Source: JAGQRJ01 sp041402045
GTDB taxonomy: Bacteria; Planctomycetota; J058
Direction: 5' to 3'
DNA: 44,308 bases
Assembly: GCA_041402045.1 (NCBI GenBank)
Contig: JAWKSZ010000070.1
Span: forward strand, 1 to 44,308
Shown piece by piece: positions 34,439-43,272 of the stretch (position 1 is the stretch's first letter; the number at the start of each line of letters is the position of its first letter). Both the position numbers and the translations under genes were made by a program. A model generated the notes under the pieces. That model saw nothing but the letters and a program-made list of their open reading frames with translations, was not told where the DNA came from and made no database searches.

Positions 34439-35335
34439 CTAGCGGACTGCAGGCGCCCCCTCGCTCCGCGCCACGAGGGCCTCGACCTCCTCGACGATTG
34501 GATCGTAGGTCTCGCGGTGCAGCATGTGGCCCATTTCGGGCACGATCCGGAGCTTTGCTCCTGGGATCGCGCGGGCGGTGGCCTCGCCGACGTGGGCCGG
34601 GAACAAGGGGTCGGATCCGCCTTGGATCACCGTCGTCGGGACGCGGAGCTCGCCCAGGCGAGGGAACACGGGCTGGGTGCCGAGGATCGCCGCCATTTGG
34701 CGAGCGTAGCCCTGAGGGCTCTGGCCGCGGTCGTAGGCGATCTCGAGCCGCTCGCGGAGCTCGTCCTCGCGGGTGGGCAGCGGACCCCCGATCTGTTTGT
34801 AGGCCCACACCTGGTGCTCGATCACGCCGTGCTTGCTGCGGTCCTTGGGGCGCTTCACGAGCGGCCAGAAGGCGCGGCGCCGGCCCCGGAGGCGGCGCGG
34901 GTCGGGGCTCGAGATCAACGGGATCAAGCTCTGAACGCGCTCGGGGAACTCGAGCGCCTGCCAGAACGCGATCATGCCTCCCATGGACGCGCCCACGACG
35001 TGGGCCCGCTCGATCCCCAGCGCGTCGAGCAAGCCGATCCCGTCGGCGGCCATGTCGACCAGGGTGTAGGGGGGCTCGACGCGGCGGCCGAAGACCCCGC
35101 GCAGCGCGGTCTTGACCACGCTGGGGGCGCCAAGCTCGTCGAGTTGGCTGCTCTGGCCGCAGTCGCGGTTGTCGTAGCTGATCACCCGCAGGCCGCGCTC
35201 AGCGAGCCGGTTGACCAAAGCCGGGGGCCAGTGGACGCGCTGCGCGCCGATTCCCATGACCAGCAGCAGCGCGGGACCCTGACCCTCCTCGGCGTAGTCG
35301 ATCTGGATCCCGCTGGGCAGCGTCACCTGCGGCAT
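34439..35335 (-). CDS. Alpha/beta hydrolase
   Basis: 298 aa, typical alpha/beta-hydrolase-1 member. The oxyanion region is LVMGIGAQ; YDNRDCGQSS follows. The nucleophile is the Ser in GASMGG (about 117), the acid the Asp in GGSDPLFP and the base the His in PEMGHMLH. The sequence resembles hydrolases annotated as pimeloyl-ester or aclacinomycin methylesterase types, but the substrate cannot be assigned. The ATG is preceded by AGGAGG and, further upstream, a TAGACT element. It converges on the HNH gene. Confidence 0.9.
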   Translation of the reverse strand: MPQVTLPSGIQIDYAEEGQGPALLLVMGIGAQRVHWPPALVNRLAERGLRVISYDNRDCGQSSQLDELGAPSVVKTALRGVFGRRVEPPYTLVDMAADGIGLLDALGIERAHVVGASMGGMIAFWQALEFPERVQSLIPLISSPDPRRLRGRRRAFWPLVKRPKDRSKHGVIEHQVWAYKQIGGPLPTREDELRERLEIAYDRGQSPQGYARQMAAILGTQPVFPRLGELRVPTTVIQGGSDPLFPAHVGEATARAIPGAKLRIVPEMGHMLHRETYDPIVEEVEALVARSEGAPAVR

Positions 35336-35353
35336 GCGTGCCTCCTGAGCCTC

Positions 35354-35359
35354 AGTCTA
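35354..35359 (-). promoter_or_regulatory. -10-like TAGACT for the alpha/beta hydrolase gene
   Basis: On the minus strand TAGACT lies 18 bases before the ATG, followed by an AGGAGG Shine-Dalgarno; same hexamer as at 6009-6014 and 6620-6625. Confidence 0.4.
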
Positions 35360-35401
35360 GACGAGGCGCGGGGGCGGACGCACGGCTGGCTGCGCTCGCC
35401 G

Positions 35402-37054
35402 CTAGAGCATGGGCAACTGGATCCCTTGCTTGCGGGCGGTCTCCTTCGCGATCTCGTAGCCAGCGTCCGCGTGCCGCATGACGCCCGACGCAGGGTCGTT
35501 GGTCAGGACGCGCTCGAGGCGCTTGGCCGCGGCGGGGGTCCCGTCGGCGACGGTGACCTGGCCCGCGTGGATCGAGTAGCCCATGCCGACTCCGCCGCCG
35601 TGGTGCAGCGAGACCCAGCTCGCGCCGGAGGCGGTGTTGAGCAGGGCGTTCAAGAGCGGCCAGTCGGCGATCGCGTCGGAGCCGTCCTGCATGGCCTCGG
35701 TCTCGCGGTTGGGCGAGGCCACCGAGCCGGTGTCGAGGTGGTCGCGGCCGATCGCCAGGGGACCAATCTCGCCCTTGGCGACGAGCTCGTTGAAGGCCAG
35801 GCCGAGCTTGGCGCGCTCGCCGGCGCCCAGCCAGCAAATGCGCGACGGGAGGCCCTGGAACGCGACGCGCTCGCCGGCGAGGCGGATCCAGCGGCAGAGG
35901 GCCTCGTCCTCGGGGAAGGTCTCGAGCACCAGGCGGTCGGTGCGGGCAATGTCCTCGGGGTCGCCCGAGAGCGCGACCCAGCGGAACGGGCCCTTGCCCT
36001 CGCAGAACAGCGGGCGAATGTAGGCCGGCACGAACCCGGGGAAGCCGAAGGCGTTCTCCAGGCCATACTCCTGCGCGTGGCCGCGAATGTTGTTGCCGTA
36101 GTCGAAGGTGATCGCGCCGCGCTCCTGGAGCGCGAGCATGGCGCGCACGTGGGCGACCATGGTCTCGGCGCTCTTCTCGAGGTAGGCCTGCGGGTCTTGC
36201 TCGCGCAGGGTCGCCGCCTCCTCGAGGCTCAGGCCGCTGGGGACGTAGCCCAGGAGCGGGTCGTGGGCGCTGGTCTGGTCGGTGAGCAGGTCGGGGGTGA
36301 TCCCGCGCTCGAGGAGCGCCTCGAGCAGGTCCCGGGCGTTGCCGACCCAGGCGATCGAGCGCGCCTTCTTCTGGTCCTTGGCCGAGAGCGCGAGGCGGAT
36401 CGCCTCGTCGAGGTCGTCGGTCATGACGTCGAGGTAGCGGGTCTCGACGCGGCGCACGCAGCGCTCGCGGTCGACCTCGGCTGCCAGGCACACGGCCTCG
36501 TTGAGGGTCGCGGCCAGGGGCTGGGCGCCGCCCATGCCGCCCAGGCCGCCGGTCACCACCAGGCGGCCGCGGAGGTCGCCCTGGAAGTGCTGCTTGCCCG
36601 CGGCGGCGAAGGTCTCGTAGGTGCCCTGCAGGATCCCCTGGGTGCCAATGTAGATCCATGACCCCGCGGTCATTTGGCCGAACATGATCAGGCCCTTGGC
36701 CTCGAGCTTGCGGAACTCCTCCCATGTCGCCCAGCGGGGGACGAGGTTGGAGTTGGCGATCAGGGCGCGGGGAGCGTCCTCGTGGGTGCGGAAGATCCCG
36801 ACCGGCTTCCCGCTCTGAACGAGGAGGGTCTCGTCGGGCGCCAGGCCCTTGAGGCTCTTCACGATCGCGTCGAAGGCCTCCCAACTGCGGGCGGCCTTGC
36901 CCGAGCCGCCGTAGACGATCAGCTTGCTCGGCTCCTCGGCGACTTCGGGGTCGAGGTTGTTCATGAGGCAGCGCAGGGCGCCTTCGGCTTGCCAGGTCTG
37001 GCAGCTCCGCTCCAGTCCGCGCGGGGCGCGGATCACACGGGTCTCGGTCGTCAT
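35402..37054 (-). CDS. hutU: Urocanate hydratase
   Basis: 550 aa, the full family length. It hydrates urocanate to 4-imidazolone-5-propionate, the second step of histidine degradation, using tightly bound NAD+ as electrophile. Recognisable blocks: YGGSGKAARSWEAF, GRLVVTGGLGGMGGAQPLA (the NAD-binding glycine cluster), DQTSAHDPLLGYVPSG, DYGNNIRG, GRDHLDTGSVASPNRETEAM, and SLHHGGGVGMGYSIHAGQV. The ATG follows a CAGGAGG Shine-Dalgarno. No hutH, hutI or hutG lies in the window, so the pathway genes must be elsewhere or replaced. Confidence 0.98.
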   Translation of the reverse strand: MTTETRVIRAPRGLERSCQTWQAEGALRCLMNNLDPEVAEEPSKLIVYGGSGKAARSWEAFDAIVKSLKGLAPDETLLVQSGKPVGIFRTHEDAPRALIANSNLVPRWATWEEFRKLEAKGLIMFGQMTAGSWIYIGTQGILQGTYETFAAAGKQHFQGDLRGRLVVTGGLGGMGGAQPLAATLNEAVCLAAEVDRERCVRRVETRYLDVMTDDLDEAIRLALSAKDQKKARSIAWVGNARDLLEALLERGITPDLLTDQTSAHDPLLGYVPSGLSLEEAATLREQDPQAYLEKSAETMVAHVRAMLALQERGAITFDYGNNIRGHAQEYGLENAFGFPGFVPAYIRPLFCEGKGPFRWVALSGDPEDIARTDRLVLETFPEDEALCRWIRLAGERVAFQGLPSRICWLGAGERAKLGLAFNELVAKGEIGPLAIGRDHLDTGSVASPNRETEAMQDGSDAIADWPLLNALLNTASGASWVSLHHGGGVGMGYSIHAGQVTVADGTPAAAKRLERVLTNDPASGVMRHADAGYEIAKETARKQGIQLPML

Positions 37055-37122
37055 GAGGCCTCCTGCGGAACAGTGTCGCGCGTTTCACGGTGAGGTCCAG
37101 TCCCCCGATCCTTCGGGGCGGG

Positions 37123-37130
37123 TGTAGAAC
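37123..37130 (+). promoter_or_regulatory. -10-like TGTAGAAC six bases before the ATG
   Basis: TAGAAC (37125-37130) preceded directly by TG, with only six bases to the ATG at 37137. No Shine-Dalgarno is possible, so translation is probably leaderless. Confidence 0.45.
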
Positions 37131-37136
37131 CGGGAC

Positions 37137-37790
37137 ATGGAGCGTCCCGACTCAGCGCTGCGCTTGCGCGGCTCGCCCACACGCTGTCCCTATTGTCACG
37201 ACGCGGTGAGCGCCGAGGACGTGGCGGTGTGTCGTGACTGCCTGGCCCGACACCACGACGCTTGCTGGGACGAGTCGGGGCGCTGCGCGGCGTGCGGGTC
37301 CTCACGGCGATTGGACGCGAGCGGCGCGGGGCAGGCGCCAGAGCGAGGGAGACGAGCGCTTCGGGATCCGGTGCTGTGGGCGCTGGCGATCGCGAGCGCG
37401 GCGGTGTGTGTCTACTTCCCGCTTCAGTCGTCCCTGGAGCAGCGCTTGGAGGGGCTGGGAATGCTCCTGCTCCTCACCGGAGCCGTGGGGGGGCGTCAGC
37501 GCACGGCGCGCGCGACCTTCGCGTTCAGCGTGCTCTCCTGCCTGGCCTTCACCCTGTGCTGGTGGCTCGGCAACCGGCAGGCGTCGCTGGTCCTGAACGC
37601 GCTCGTGGCTCTCGTGGGTGGCCTGGCCATGGGCCTCCCGGGCTACGCGGTGGGACTCGCGCTGGGTCCTCCGAAGCTGCCCGAGCCTCCACGGCCCAAG
37701 GAGAGGTCTGGGGCGAAGCCTGCGTCCCTCGACTCCGCGCCCAAGGAGGCTCGACCCCTCGACCCTCCCCGCGACCCAGAGCGCGCCTGA
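37137..37790 (+). CDS. Membrane protein with N-terminal RING-like zinc ribbon
   Basis: 217 aa. Residues 17-54 hold a Cys/His zinc module: CPYCH, CRDC, RHHDACW.E, CAAC, arranged like a RING or PHD variant as often seen in planctomycete membrane proteins. About 78-170 contain four membrane helices (ALAIASAAVCVYF; GMLLLLTGAVGG; VLSCLAFTLCWWLG; LVALVGGLAMGLPGYAVGLAL). The tail is Pro/Lys-rich and disordered. It might bind proteins through the zinc domain at the cytoplasmic face; the function is unknown. It is transcribed divergently from hutU and converges with the AmpG-like gene. Confidence 0.75.
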   Translation: MERPDSALRLRGSPTRCPYCHDAVSAEDVAVCRDCLARHHDACWDESGRCAACGSSRRLDASGAGQAPERGRRALRDPVLWALAIASAAVCVYFPLQSSLEQRLEGLGMLLLLTGAVGGRQRTARATFAFSVLSCLAFTLCWWLGNRQASLVLNALVALVGGLAMGLPGYAVGLALGPPKLPEPPRPKERSGAKPASLDSAPKEARPLDPPRDPERA

Positions 37791-37797
37791 GGGCGGC

Positions 37798-39216
37798 TCA
37801 GCGGGAGGTCGTGGGCGCGGCCTGCGCCGAGCCCACCGCGGCTGGCGAGGTGGCGGGGGCGGGGCGGGCGTCGGTGGCGCGGGCGCCAGCGAACCAGCCG
37901 CCGACCAGGAGCAGGCCGCCCAGGAGGGCGCTCCAGCGCAGGCGCTGGGGCCACCACAGGAGCAGGACCCACACGCTGAGCAGCACCCCCAGGAAGAACG
38001 TGGCGGGGATCCCCCACGCGTCGGCCAGGGCGCCGCAGAAGAAGTAGCCGGGGGACTTGCCGAACACCTCCACACTGGCGAGGAGGGTGTAGTGGGTGGC
38101 GCCGATCCGGCGGTCGACCGAGGCCATCATGAACGCGAACAGCACCGTGGAGAGCGCCGCGCCCACCGCGTTCTCGAGGCAGGTCAGCGCGATCACGTGG
38201 TTGGCGCTGGGCAGCCCCCCGTAGACGCTGGGGGTTGCCAGCGCCCAGCTCAGGCCGAGGGGCACGAGCCGGAGCACGAGGATCACGCTCAGCGCGCGCC
38301 CGACGGTGAGGCGGGTGGCGCACAGGCCGCCCAGGAGCGAGCCGCACACCGCGGCCAGGGACCCGTAGGTCCCGAGCCACCAGCCGAGCTGTTCGCGGGT
38401 GAAGCCGGCGTCCACGAGGAAGGGCTTGAACATGCCGTCGATCAAGGTCTCGCCCACGCGGTAGGTGGCGAGGAAGACGAGCAGCCAGGCGCCCTGCCGG
38501 GTGGCGAGGGAGCGGGTCAGGAGCCTGAACAGCGCGCGGAAGCTCTCCTGGGGCGCGCCCGACGCCGCCTCGTGCTCCGGGGGGCGGGGCTCCACGGGGA
38601 GGAGCACCAGGAACAGCAGGAGCACGAGGAAGGTCAGGGTGCCCAGGGCCTTGAAGTAGTTCCCCCAGCCGATCGTGGCGCTGATCGCGAGCAAGAGCCC
38701 ACCGGAGGTGAGCATGCCCAGGCGATAGCCAGCGTATTGAGCCACGTTGCCCAGGCCGAGCTCGCTCGGCTCGAGCAGGTCGACCGCGAGGCCGTCCACG
38801 GCAATGTCCAGGGTCGCCGCGAACAGGTTCGCGAGGAACACCACCGCCAGGATCGCCTCCAGGGAGAGTCCAGCGGGCTCGGGGGCGCTCGGCGCTCCGG
38901 GGAGCACTGGCGCGCCGTAGGCGTAGCCCGTGGCGCCCAGGAGCGCGCCGAGGGCGACCAACAGGGGCAGGATCCAGGTGCGGCGGCGACCGACGCGGAT
39001 CGAGGTGTAGCGGTCGACCAGCGGCGCCCACAGGGCCTTGAGCATCCAGGGCAGCGCCAGGGCGCTGGCGTAGCCGATCGCGGCGAGGGAGGTCCCGCGC
39101 TCGCGCAGGAGCACGGGGAGCGCGATCGCCTGGAACCCAAACGGCAGGCATTGGGAGAAGTAGAGCGCGCCCAAGAGCCCGACTTTGCGCCAGCGCGGGA
39201 GCGCTGCGGCGTTCAC
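37798..39216 (-). CDS. AmpG/PAT-like major facilitator transporter
   Basis: 472 aa with about 12 membrane helices. The N-terminus (LLGALYFSQCLPFGFQAIAL) and the following LRERGTSLAAIGYASALALPWMLK match the AmpG/acetyl-CoA transporter branch, which brings muropeptides into the cytoplasm for recycling in other bacteria. The loop DRYTSIRVGRRRTWILP fits the conserved A-loop. The substrate here is unproven. It starts with GTG, 19 bases after the lipoprotein gene's stop, so the two are likely co-transcribed. The C-terminal tail is Ala/Pro-rich. Confidence 0.85.
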   Translation of the reverse strand: MNAAALPRWRKVGLLGALYFSQCLPFGFQAIALPVLLRERGTSLAAIGYASALALPWMLKALWAPLVDRYTSIRVGRRRTWILPLLVALGALLGATGYAYGAPVLPGAPSAPEPAGLSLEAILAVVFLANLFAATLDIAVDGLAVDLLEPSELGLGNVAQYAGYRLGMLTSGGLLLAISATIGWGNYFKALGTLTFLVLLLFLVLLPVEPRPPEHEAASGAPQESFRALFRLLTRSLATRQGAWLLVFLATYRVGETLIDGMFKPFLVDAGFTREQLGWWLGTYGSLAAVCGSLLGGLCATRLTVGRALSVILVLRLVPLGLSWALATPSVYGGLPSANHVIALTCLENAVGAALSTVLFAFMMASVDRRIGATHYTLLASVEVFGKSPGYFFCGALADAWGIPATFFLGVLLSVWVLLLWWPQRLRWSALLGGLLLVGGWFAGARATDARPAPATSPAAVGSAQAAPTTSR

Positions 39217-39235
39217 GGGCGCCAGGCCCTCGCGC

Positions 39236-39688
39236 TCAGTCCGCCTGACGCCCCCACACCACGACGCTGGCCTTGCCGCGCTTGGCCTTGGCCACGGTGC
39301 GGTAGGTCATGCTCACCTTGCGGATCACCCGAGCACGGCCGGGGAGGTCGATGATCCGCGTCCCGGACCCGGGCCCGATCAGCTTGCGCACCTGCACGTC
39401 GTAGGTCTCGCCGTCGCCGAAGTGCACGGTGAGGTCCATGAGGTGCACCGCGCCGCCGAGGACCCGCAGCCGGAACCGCGTGAAGCGACCCTCGGCGACG
39501 GTCACCGGGATCACGTCGCGATCCACGGTCCAGTTCACCCTCCGGCTGCCGAGGCGCTCCCATCCCTGATCGTCGTCGGCCGCCCCGGTCGGCGGCTCGG
39601 GGGCCGGTTGACGCTGCCGCCTGCCGCCGCAGGCTGGCAGGCTCAGCAGCGCGACGGCGGTCAGCAGGGCGAGGGCGAAGCGGATCAC
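39236..39688 (-). CDS. DUF2541-like lipoprotein
   Basis: 150 aa from GTG. Lipoprotein signal with lipobox LPAC (17-20). A short Pro-rich linker precedes a beta-sandwich-like domain: WERLGSRRVNWTVDRDVI, FTRFRLRVLGGAVHLMDLTV, GDGETYDVQVRK, TRIIDLPGRARVIRKVSMTY. This series of blocks resembles DUF2541 proteins, which have no known function. Shine-Dalgarno GAGGAGG before the GTG; TAGGCT further up may be the -10. First gene of the two-gene unit with the AmpG-like transporter. Confidence 0.75.
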   Translation of the reverse strand: MIRFALALLTAVALLSLPACGGRRQRQPAPEPPTGAADDDQGWERLGSRRVNWTVDRDVIPVTVAEGRFTRFRLRVLGGAVHLMDLTVHFGDGETYDVQVRKLIGPGSGTRIIDLPGRARVIRKVSMTYRTVAKAKRGKASVVVWGRQAD

Positions 39689-39708
39689 GGGGGCCTCCTC
39701 GAGGGGGG

Positions 39709-39714
39709 AGCCTA
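39709..39714 (-). promoter_or_regulatory. -10-like TAGGCT upstream of the DUF2541-like gene
   Basis: The same hexamer as the radical SAM operon promoter (14265-14270), here 20 bases before the GTG with a Shine-Dalgarno between. Confidence 0.35.
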
Positions 39715-39804
39715 GAGGAAGGGCGGACCTGGCTCAACCCGATCCGCGCAGGTCACTCAAGGCGCTGCAGAGCAGCTACTTAGAGCAAGACTGGATCGAA
39801 CGCA

Positions 39805-39823
39805 CGATGTTGCCGATACATCG
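39805..39823. promoter_or_regulatory. Inverted repeat CGATGT-N7-ACATCG upstream of tsaB
   Basis: Perfect 6-bp arms in the 212-bp gap between the divergent lipoprotein and tsaB genes, 78 bases before the tsaB ATG. Could be an operator. Nothing else is recognised in 39715-39900 apart from GAGGAGG before the ATG. Confidence 0.3.
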
Positions 39824-39900
39824 GGATGATGCCGGCGCGGCGGCGGGAGCTGGGGCTCTCGCGGTCGCCTGGCGGCGGGCGTGGCCCGCGAGGAGGACCC

Positions 39901-40497
39901 ATGATCGTGCTCGGGATCGAGACCGCGGGCCCGGTGGCAGGGGTGGCGCTGTTGCGCAGCGGCCACGCCCCGGCGGTCCGCACCTTCTCCGCGCGACGGA
40001 CCCTGGGAGCCGAGCTGGCCCCCGCGATCCAGGCGCTGCTCGAGGAGGCGGGGGTCGCCGAGACCGGCCCGGACCTGATCGCCGTGGACACCGGCCCCGG
40101 GAGCTACACCGGACTCCGGATCGGGATCGCGGCGGCCAAGGGCCTGGCCTTCGCCTGGCGGCGGCCCGTGGTGGGCGTGAACGCCACGGTGGCGCTGCGC
40201 ACCTGGGCGCCCAAGGACGTGCCGGTGGTGTGCGCTCTCGACGCCTCGCGGGGCGAGGTCTACGCCCAGCTCTTTCCCACCGCGGGGGCCGCGCCCGAGC
40301 CCGAGATCTCGCCCCCCGACGAGCTGGGGGACGCCTACCAGAACGCGCTGGTGGTCGGCGACGCGGCGCAGCTCCTGGTGGGCTGCGTCCCAGGCGCGAA
40401 GCTCCTCGAGCCGGCGGTGGAGTGGCCCACGCCGGTGCGGATCGCCGAGCTCGGCCGCGAGCGCTGCTCAGGGCGCGCGACGACTCCCTGGCCCTGA
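39901..40497 (+). CDS. tsaB: tRNA threonylcarbamoyladenosine biosynthesis protein TsaB, frameshifted near its end
   Basis: 198 aa as read. TsaB partners the t6A synthase TsaD. N-terminal LGIETAGPVAGVALL and the signature VDTGPGSYTGLRIG are diagnostic. After LGRER the frame turns to SGRATTPWP and stops at 40497, while the next frame continues LLRARDDSLALILICFRATT, the normal TsaB ending, and stops at 40571. That stop overlaps the alr start as GTGA, the habit of this genome, so the shifted reading is the genuine C-terminus. One base (probably a C near 40464) seems missing, as a read error or mutation. ATG 39901 is preceded by GAGGAGG. Confidence 0.87.
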   Translation: MIVLGIETAGPVAGVALLRSGHAPAVRTFSARRTLGAELAPAIQALLEEAGVAETGPDLIAVDTGPGSYTGLRIGIAAAKGLAFAWRRPVVGVNATVALRTWAPKDVPVVCALDASRGEVYAQLFPTAGAAPEPEISPPDELGDAYQNALVVGDAAQLLVGCVPGAKLLEPAVEWPTPVRIAELGRERCSGRATTPWP

Positions 40498-40567
40498 TCC
40501 TGATCTGCTTCCGCGCGACCACCGCGCTCAAGCACGAGCGGCAGCGCAGCATGCGGAGTCCCAAGGG

Positions 40568-41713
40568 GTGAGCCGACGCGACGCGGAGCGGGCCTGGCTG
40601 GAGCTCGACCCCCAGGCGATCGAGGCCAACGTGGCCGAGGTGCGCCGGGTCTCGGGCGCAGGGTTGACCGCGGTGGTCAAGGCCGACGGCTACGGCCACG
40701 GCTCGGCCACGGTGGCCCGGGCAGCCGTCGCCGCCGGCGCCGAGGCCCTGGCGGTGGCGACCCCCCACGCGGCCCGCGCGCTGCGCGCCGCGGGGGTCGA
40801 GGCCCCGATCCAGGTCCTGGGCGCGGTGCTCGACGGCGAGCTGCCCCTGGCCCTCGAAGCCCAGGCCCAGCTCACGGTGCACGCACCCGGGGACCTCGCG
40901 CGCTACGCCGACGCCGCGCGCCGCGCGCAGCGGACCCTCGACGTGCACGTCATGGTCGACGTGGGCATGCACCGGCACGGCGTGACTCCGACCCAGGCCG
41001 TGACCGCGCTGCGCGGGTGCCGGGGCGGGCTGCGCGCGGTCGGGCTCATGACCCACCTCCCTTGTGCGGCGGACGCGGACCTGACGTCGACGGTGGCTCA
41101 GGTCCAGACCTTCCGTCGGGTCGTGGGCGACGCCGCCCGGGCTGGGGTGCTCCCGGCGCGGGTCCACGCCGCGGCGAGCTGCGCCCTGTTCCGCGTGCCC
41201 GCGGCGCGCTTCAATCACGTGCGCTCCGGGATCGCGCTGGTGGGGCTCGACCCCGGCGGGCGGATCGCCGCCAGCGGCGCGCGGTTGACCCCGGCGCTGA
41301 GCGTCAAGTCACGGGTGCTCGGGTTCAAGCGGATCGCCCAGGGCGCCCAAGCCGGCTACAGCGGGCGCTGGACCGCGCCCCGCGACAGCGTGCTCGCGAT
41401 CGTGGGGATCGGCTACGGCGACGGCTGGCCCTACACCCTCACCGGGCAGGAGGGCGAGGTCTTGATCGGCGGGCGCCGCTGCGCGGTGGTCGGCTCGGTC
41501 ATGATGGACTACCTGCTCGTGGACGTGACCGAGGTCGCGCAGGTCGCCGCCGGCGACGAGGTGGTCCTGGTCGGGCGGCAGGGCGAGCTGAGCCTGCCCC
41601 TCGAAGAGCAGGCGCAGAAGGCGGGGCTGATCCCCTACGCGCTGGCCTGCAGCCTCGGCGCGCACCTGCGTCGCGAGGTCCTGCGCAGCGCAACGCTCCG
41701 GGTGGCGGCCTGA
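40568..41713 (+). CDS. alr: Alanine racemase
   Basis: 381 aa. PLP-dependent interconversion of L- and D-alanine for peptidoglycan. The PLP lysine is Lys38 in VVKADGYGHG and the catalytic Tyr264 is in GAQAGYSGRW. VDVGMHRHG, GLMTHLP, HAAASCALF, VRSGIALVGLDP and GDGWPYTLTG with SVMMDYLLVDVT complete the family pattern. The GTG start overlaps the (frame-corrected) tsaB stop. Its presence indicates peptidoglycan synthesis in this organism. Confidence 0.96.
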   Translation: MSRRDAERAWLELDPQAIEANVAEVRRVSGAGLTAVVKADGYGHGSATVARAAVAAGAEALAVATPHAARALRAAGVEAPIQVLGAVLDGELPLALEAQAQLTVHAPGDLARYADAARRAQRTLDVHVMVDVGMHRHGVTPTQAVTALRGCRGGLRAVGLMTHLPCAADADLTSTVAQVQTFRRVVGDAARAGVLPARVHAAASCALFRVPAARFNHVRSGIALVGLDPGGRIAASGARLTPALSVKSRVLGFKRIAQGAQAGYSGRWTAPRDSVLAIVGIGYGDGWPYTLTGQEGEVLIGGRRCAVVGSVMMDYLLVDVTEVAQVAAGDEVVLVGRQGELSLPLEEQAQKAGLIPYALACSLGAHLRREVLRSATLRVAA

Positions 41714-41772
41714 CACGGAACTGACAGGCGCCCGCTCCCGACGGGGGTGGGTCGCAGCCGGCGGGGCGTCCA

Positions 41773-41784
41773 CGATCGCGATCG
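41773..41784. promoter_or_regulatory. 12-bp perfect palindrome CGATCGCGATCG
   Basis: Lies in the 129-bp gap between alr and the SGNH gene, 58 bases before its ATG. It may be an operator or chance in GC-rich DNA. No clear promoter is seen in this gap. Confidence 0.25.
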
Positions 41785-41842
41785 AGGGTTACGACGGGGG
41801 CGGACTGGCCCGCGGCTTGCGACGGCGAGCGGCGGAGGCCTC

Positions 41843-43183
41843 ATGCGCATACCTGCCCTCGCCCTCGCCCTCGCCCTCGCTGGCGTCGCCCAGGCCCAGA
41901 CCGACTGGGTCGCCTACTACCGCACCCGCGTGGCCCAGTTCGAGCGCGAGAACCGCCAGCTCGACCCCCAGAAGCGCTACGTGCTCCTGGTCGGCGACTC
42001 GCTCATGGAGGGCTGGAAGCAGGGCTCGCGGGTCTCGAGCCACCTCCCGCGCCTCGCCGGCCGCGTGCTCAACCGCGGGATCGGCTCGGACCGCGTGGGC
42101 CCCCCGCGCGGCGTCTTGAGCCGCATGGACGCCTCGATCTACGACTGCCAACCGAGCCACGTCGTGCTCCTGGTCGGGGTCAACCAGATCGGGTCCTCGG
42201 GCTCGGGGATCGCGGGCGCGGTCCGCGACTACGAGCGGATCCTGACTCAGGTCAAGGCGCGCCTGCCGCAGGTGCCCGTGATCGCGGTCAGCGTGCCGCC
42301 GGTGCGCTGGCCCTACGCCGACTTCAAGCAGCCGATCGTGCGCTTCAACGCCGAGCTGCGCCAGCTCGCGGCGCAGCACGGGGCGAGCTACCTCGACCTC
42401 CACAGCCTGCTGGTCGACGTCAACGGCTGGTGCGACCCCCGCTACAACGGCGACGGGCTGCACTTCAACGACCGCGGCTACGCGCGCTTCGGCCAGGCCC
42501 TGGAGGCGCTGGTGCTCGGCACGAACGCTCCGGGGACGACGACCGGCGGAGACAGCTGGCTCGCTCGCGGGAGCAACGGCCCGGCGGTGTCCGCGCTCCA
42601 GCGCAGGCTGAACCTGTTCGGCGCCACCCCCGCGCTGACCGAGGACGGCGACTTCGGGCAGAAGACCGAGGACGCGCTGCGGTCCTTCCAGCGGCGCTAC
42701 GGCCTGGCGGACTCGGGGCGCGAGGACCCGGCGACCCGCGCGGCCCTCGCGGCGCCGAGCCCGCTGCGACGCGGGCGCCGCGGCTCCGAGGTCGAGCGCC
42801 TGCAGACCCGGCTCAACGCCCACGGCGCGGGGCTCACCGTGGACGGCGCCTTCGGCGCCCAGACCGAGCGCGCGCTGCGCGCGTTCCAGCGCGGCGCGGG
42901 GATCGAGGCGTCCGGGGTGCTCGACCCCCCGACCCAGGCGGCGCTCAACGGCGGCGGGGTCCTCAGTCGCGGGGCCAGCGGCCCCGAGGTCGAGCGCCTG
43001 CAGCGCCAGCTCAACGCGAAGGGCGCGAGCCTCACCGTCGACGGGCGCTTCGGCCCCCGGACCGAGGCCGCGCTGATCGCGTTCCAGACCGGGGCCGGGC
43101 TGCCTGGCAGCGGACGGCTCGACGCCGCGACCGAGGCCGCGCTGACCCCGCCGGGCGGGCTCTCGGGGGCGCTGGGTCAGTAG
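41843..43183 (+). CDS. Exported SGNH/GDSL hydrolase with three peptidoglycan-binding modules
   Basis: 446 aa. Signal peptide 1-19 (MRIPALALALALAGVAQAQ). SGNH hydrolase about 45-225: block I GDS with Ser53, a GVNQ block with the conserved Asn, and DGLHFND with Asp204 and His207. Then three PG_binding_1 repeats at about 233-300, 305-370 and 377-440, each with the pattern RG..GP.V..LQ..L...G....DG.FG..TE.AL..FQ. It probably de-esterifies (for example deacetylates) cell-wall or other glycan while anchored to peptidoglycan. ATG chosen for GGAGG upstream and the signal peptide. Single gene, converging on the next. Confidence 0.9.
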   Translation: MRIPALALALALAGVAQAQTDWVAYYRTRVAQFERENRQLDPQKRYVLLVGDSLMEGWKQGSRVSSHLPRLAGRVLNRGIGSDRVGPPRGVLSRMDASIYDCQPSHVVLLVGVNQIGSSGSGIAGAVRDYERILTQVKARLPQVPVIAVSVPPVRWPYADFKQPIVRFNAELRQLAAQHGASYLDLHSLLVDVNGWCDPRYNGDGLHFNDRGYARFGQALEALVLGTNAPGTTTGGDSWLARGSNGPAVSALQRRLNLFGATPALTEDGDFGQKTEDALRSFQRRYGLADSGREDPATRAALAAPSPLRRGRRGSEVERLQTRLNAHGAGLTVDGAFGAQTERALRAFQRGAGIEASGVLDPPTQAALNGGGVLSRGASGPEVERLQRQLNAKGASLTVDGRFGPRTEAALIAFQTGAGLPGSGRLDAATEAALTPPGGLSGALGQ

Positions 43184-43227
43184 CGCGAGCGTCTCGCCCC
43201 GAGGGAAACCCCTCAGCGGGCGGCACG

Positions 43228-43247
43228 GGTGTGGGTCGTCTCACACC
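43228..43247. terminator. Hairpin between convergent genes
   Basis: GGTGTG-N8-CACACC lies 44 bases after the SGNH stop and 26 bases from the stop of the opposite gene. It has no U-tract; a weak shared terminator candidate. Confidence 0.35.
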
Positions 43248-43272
43248 TGGCGCGAATCGCTCAGGGAACGCT

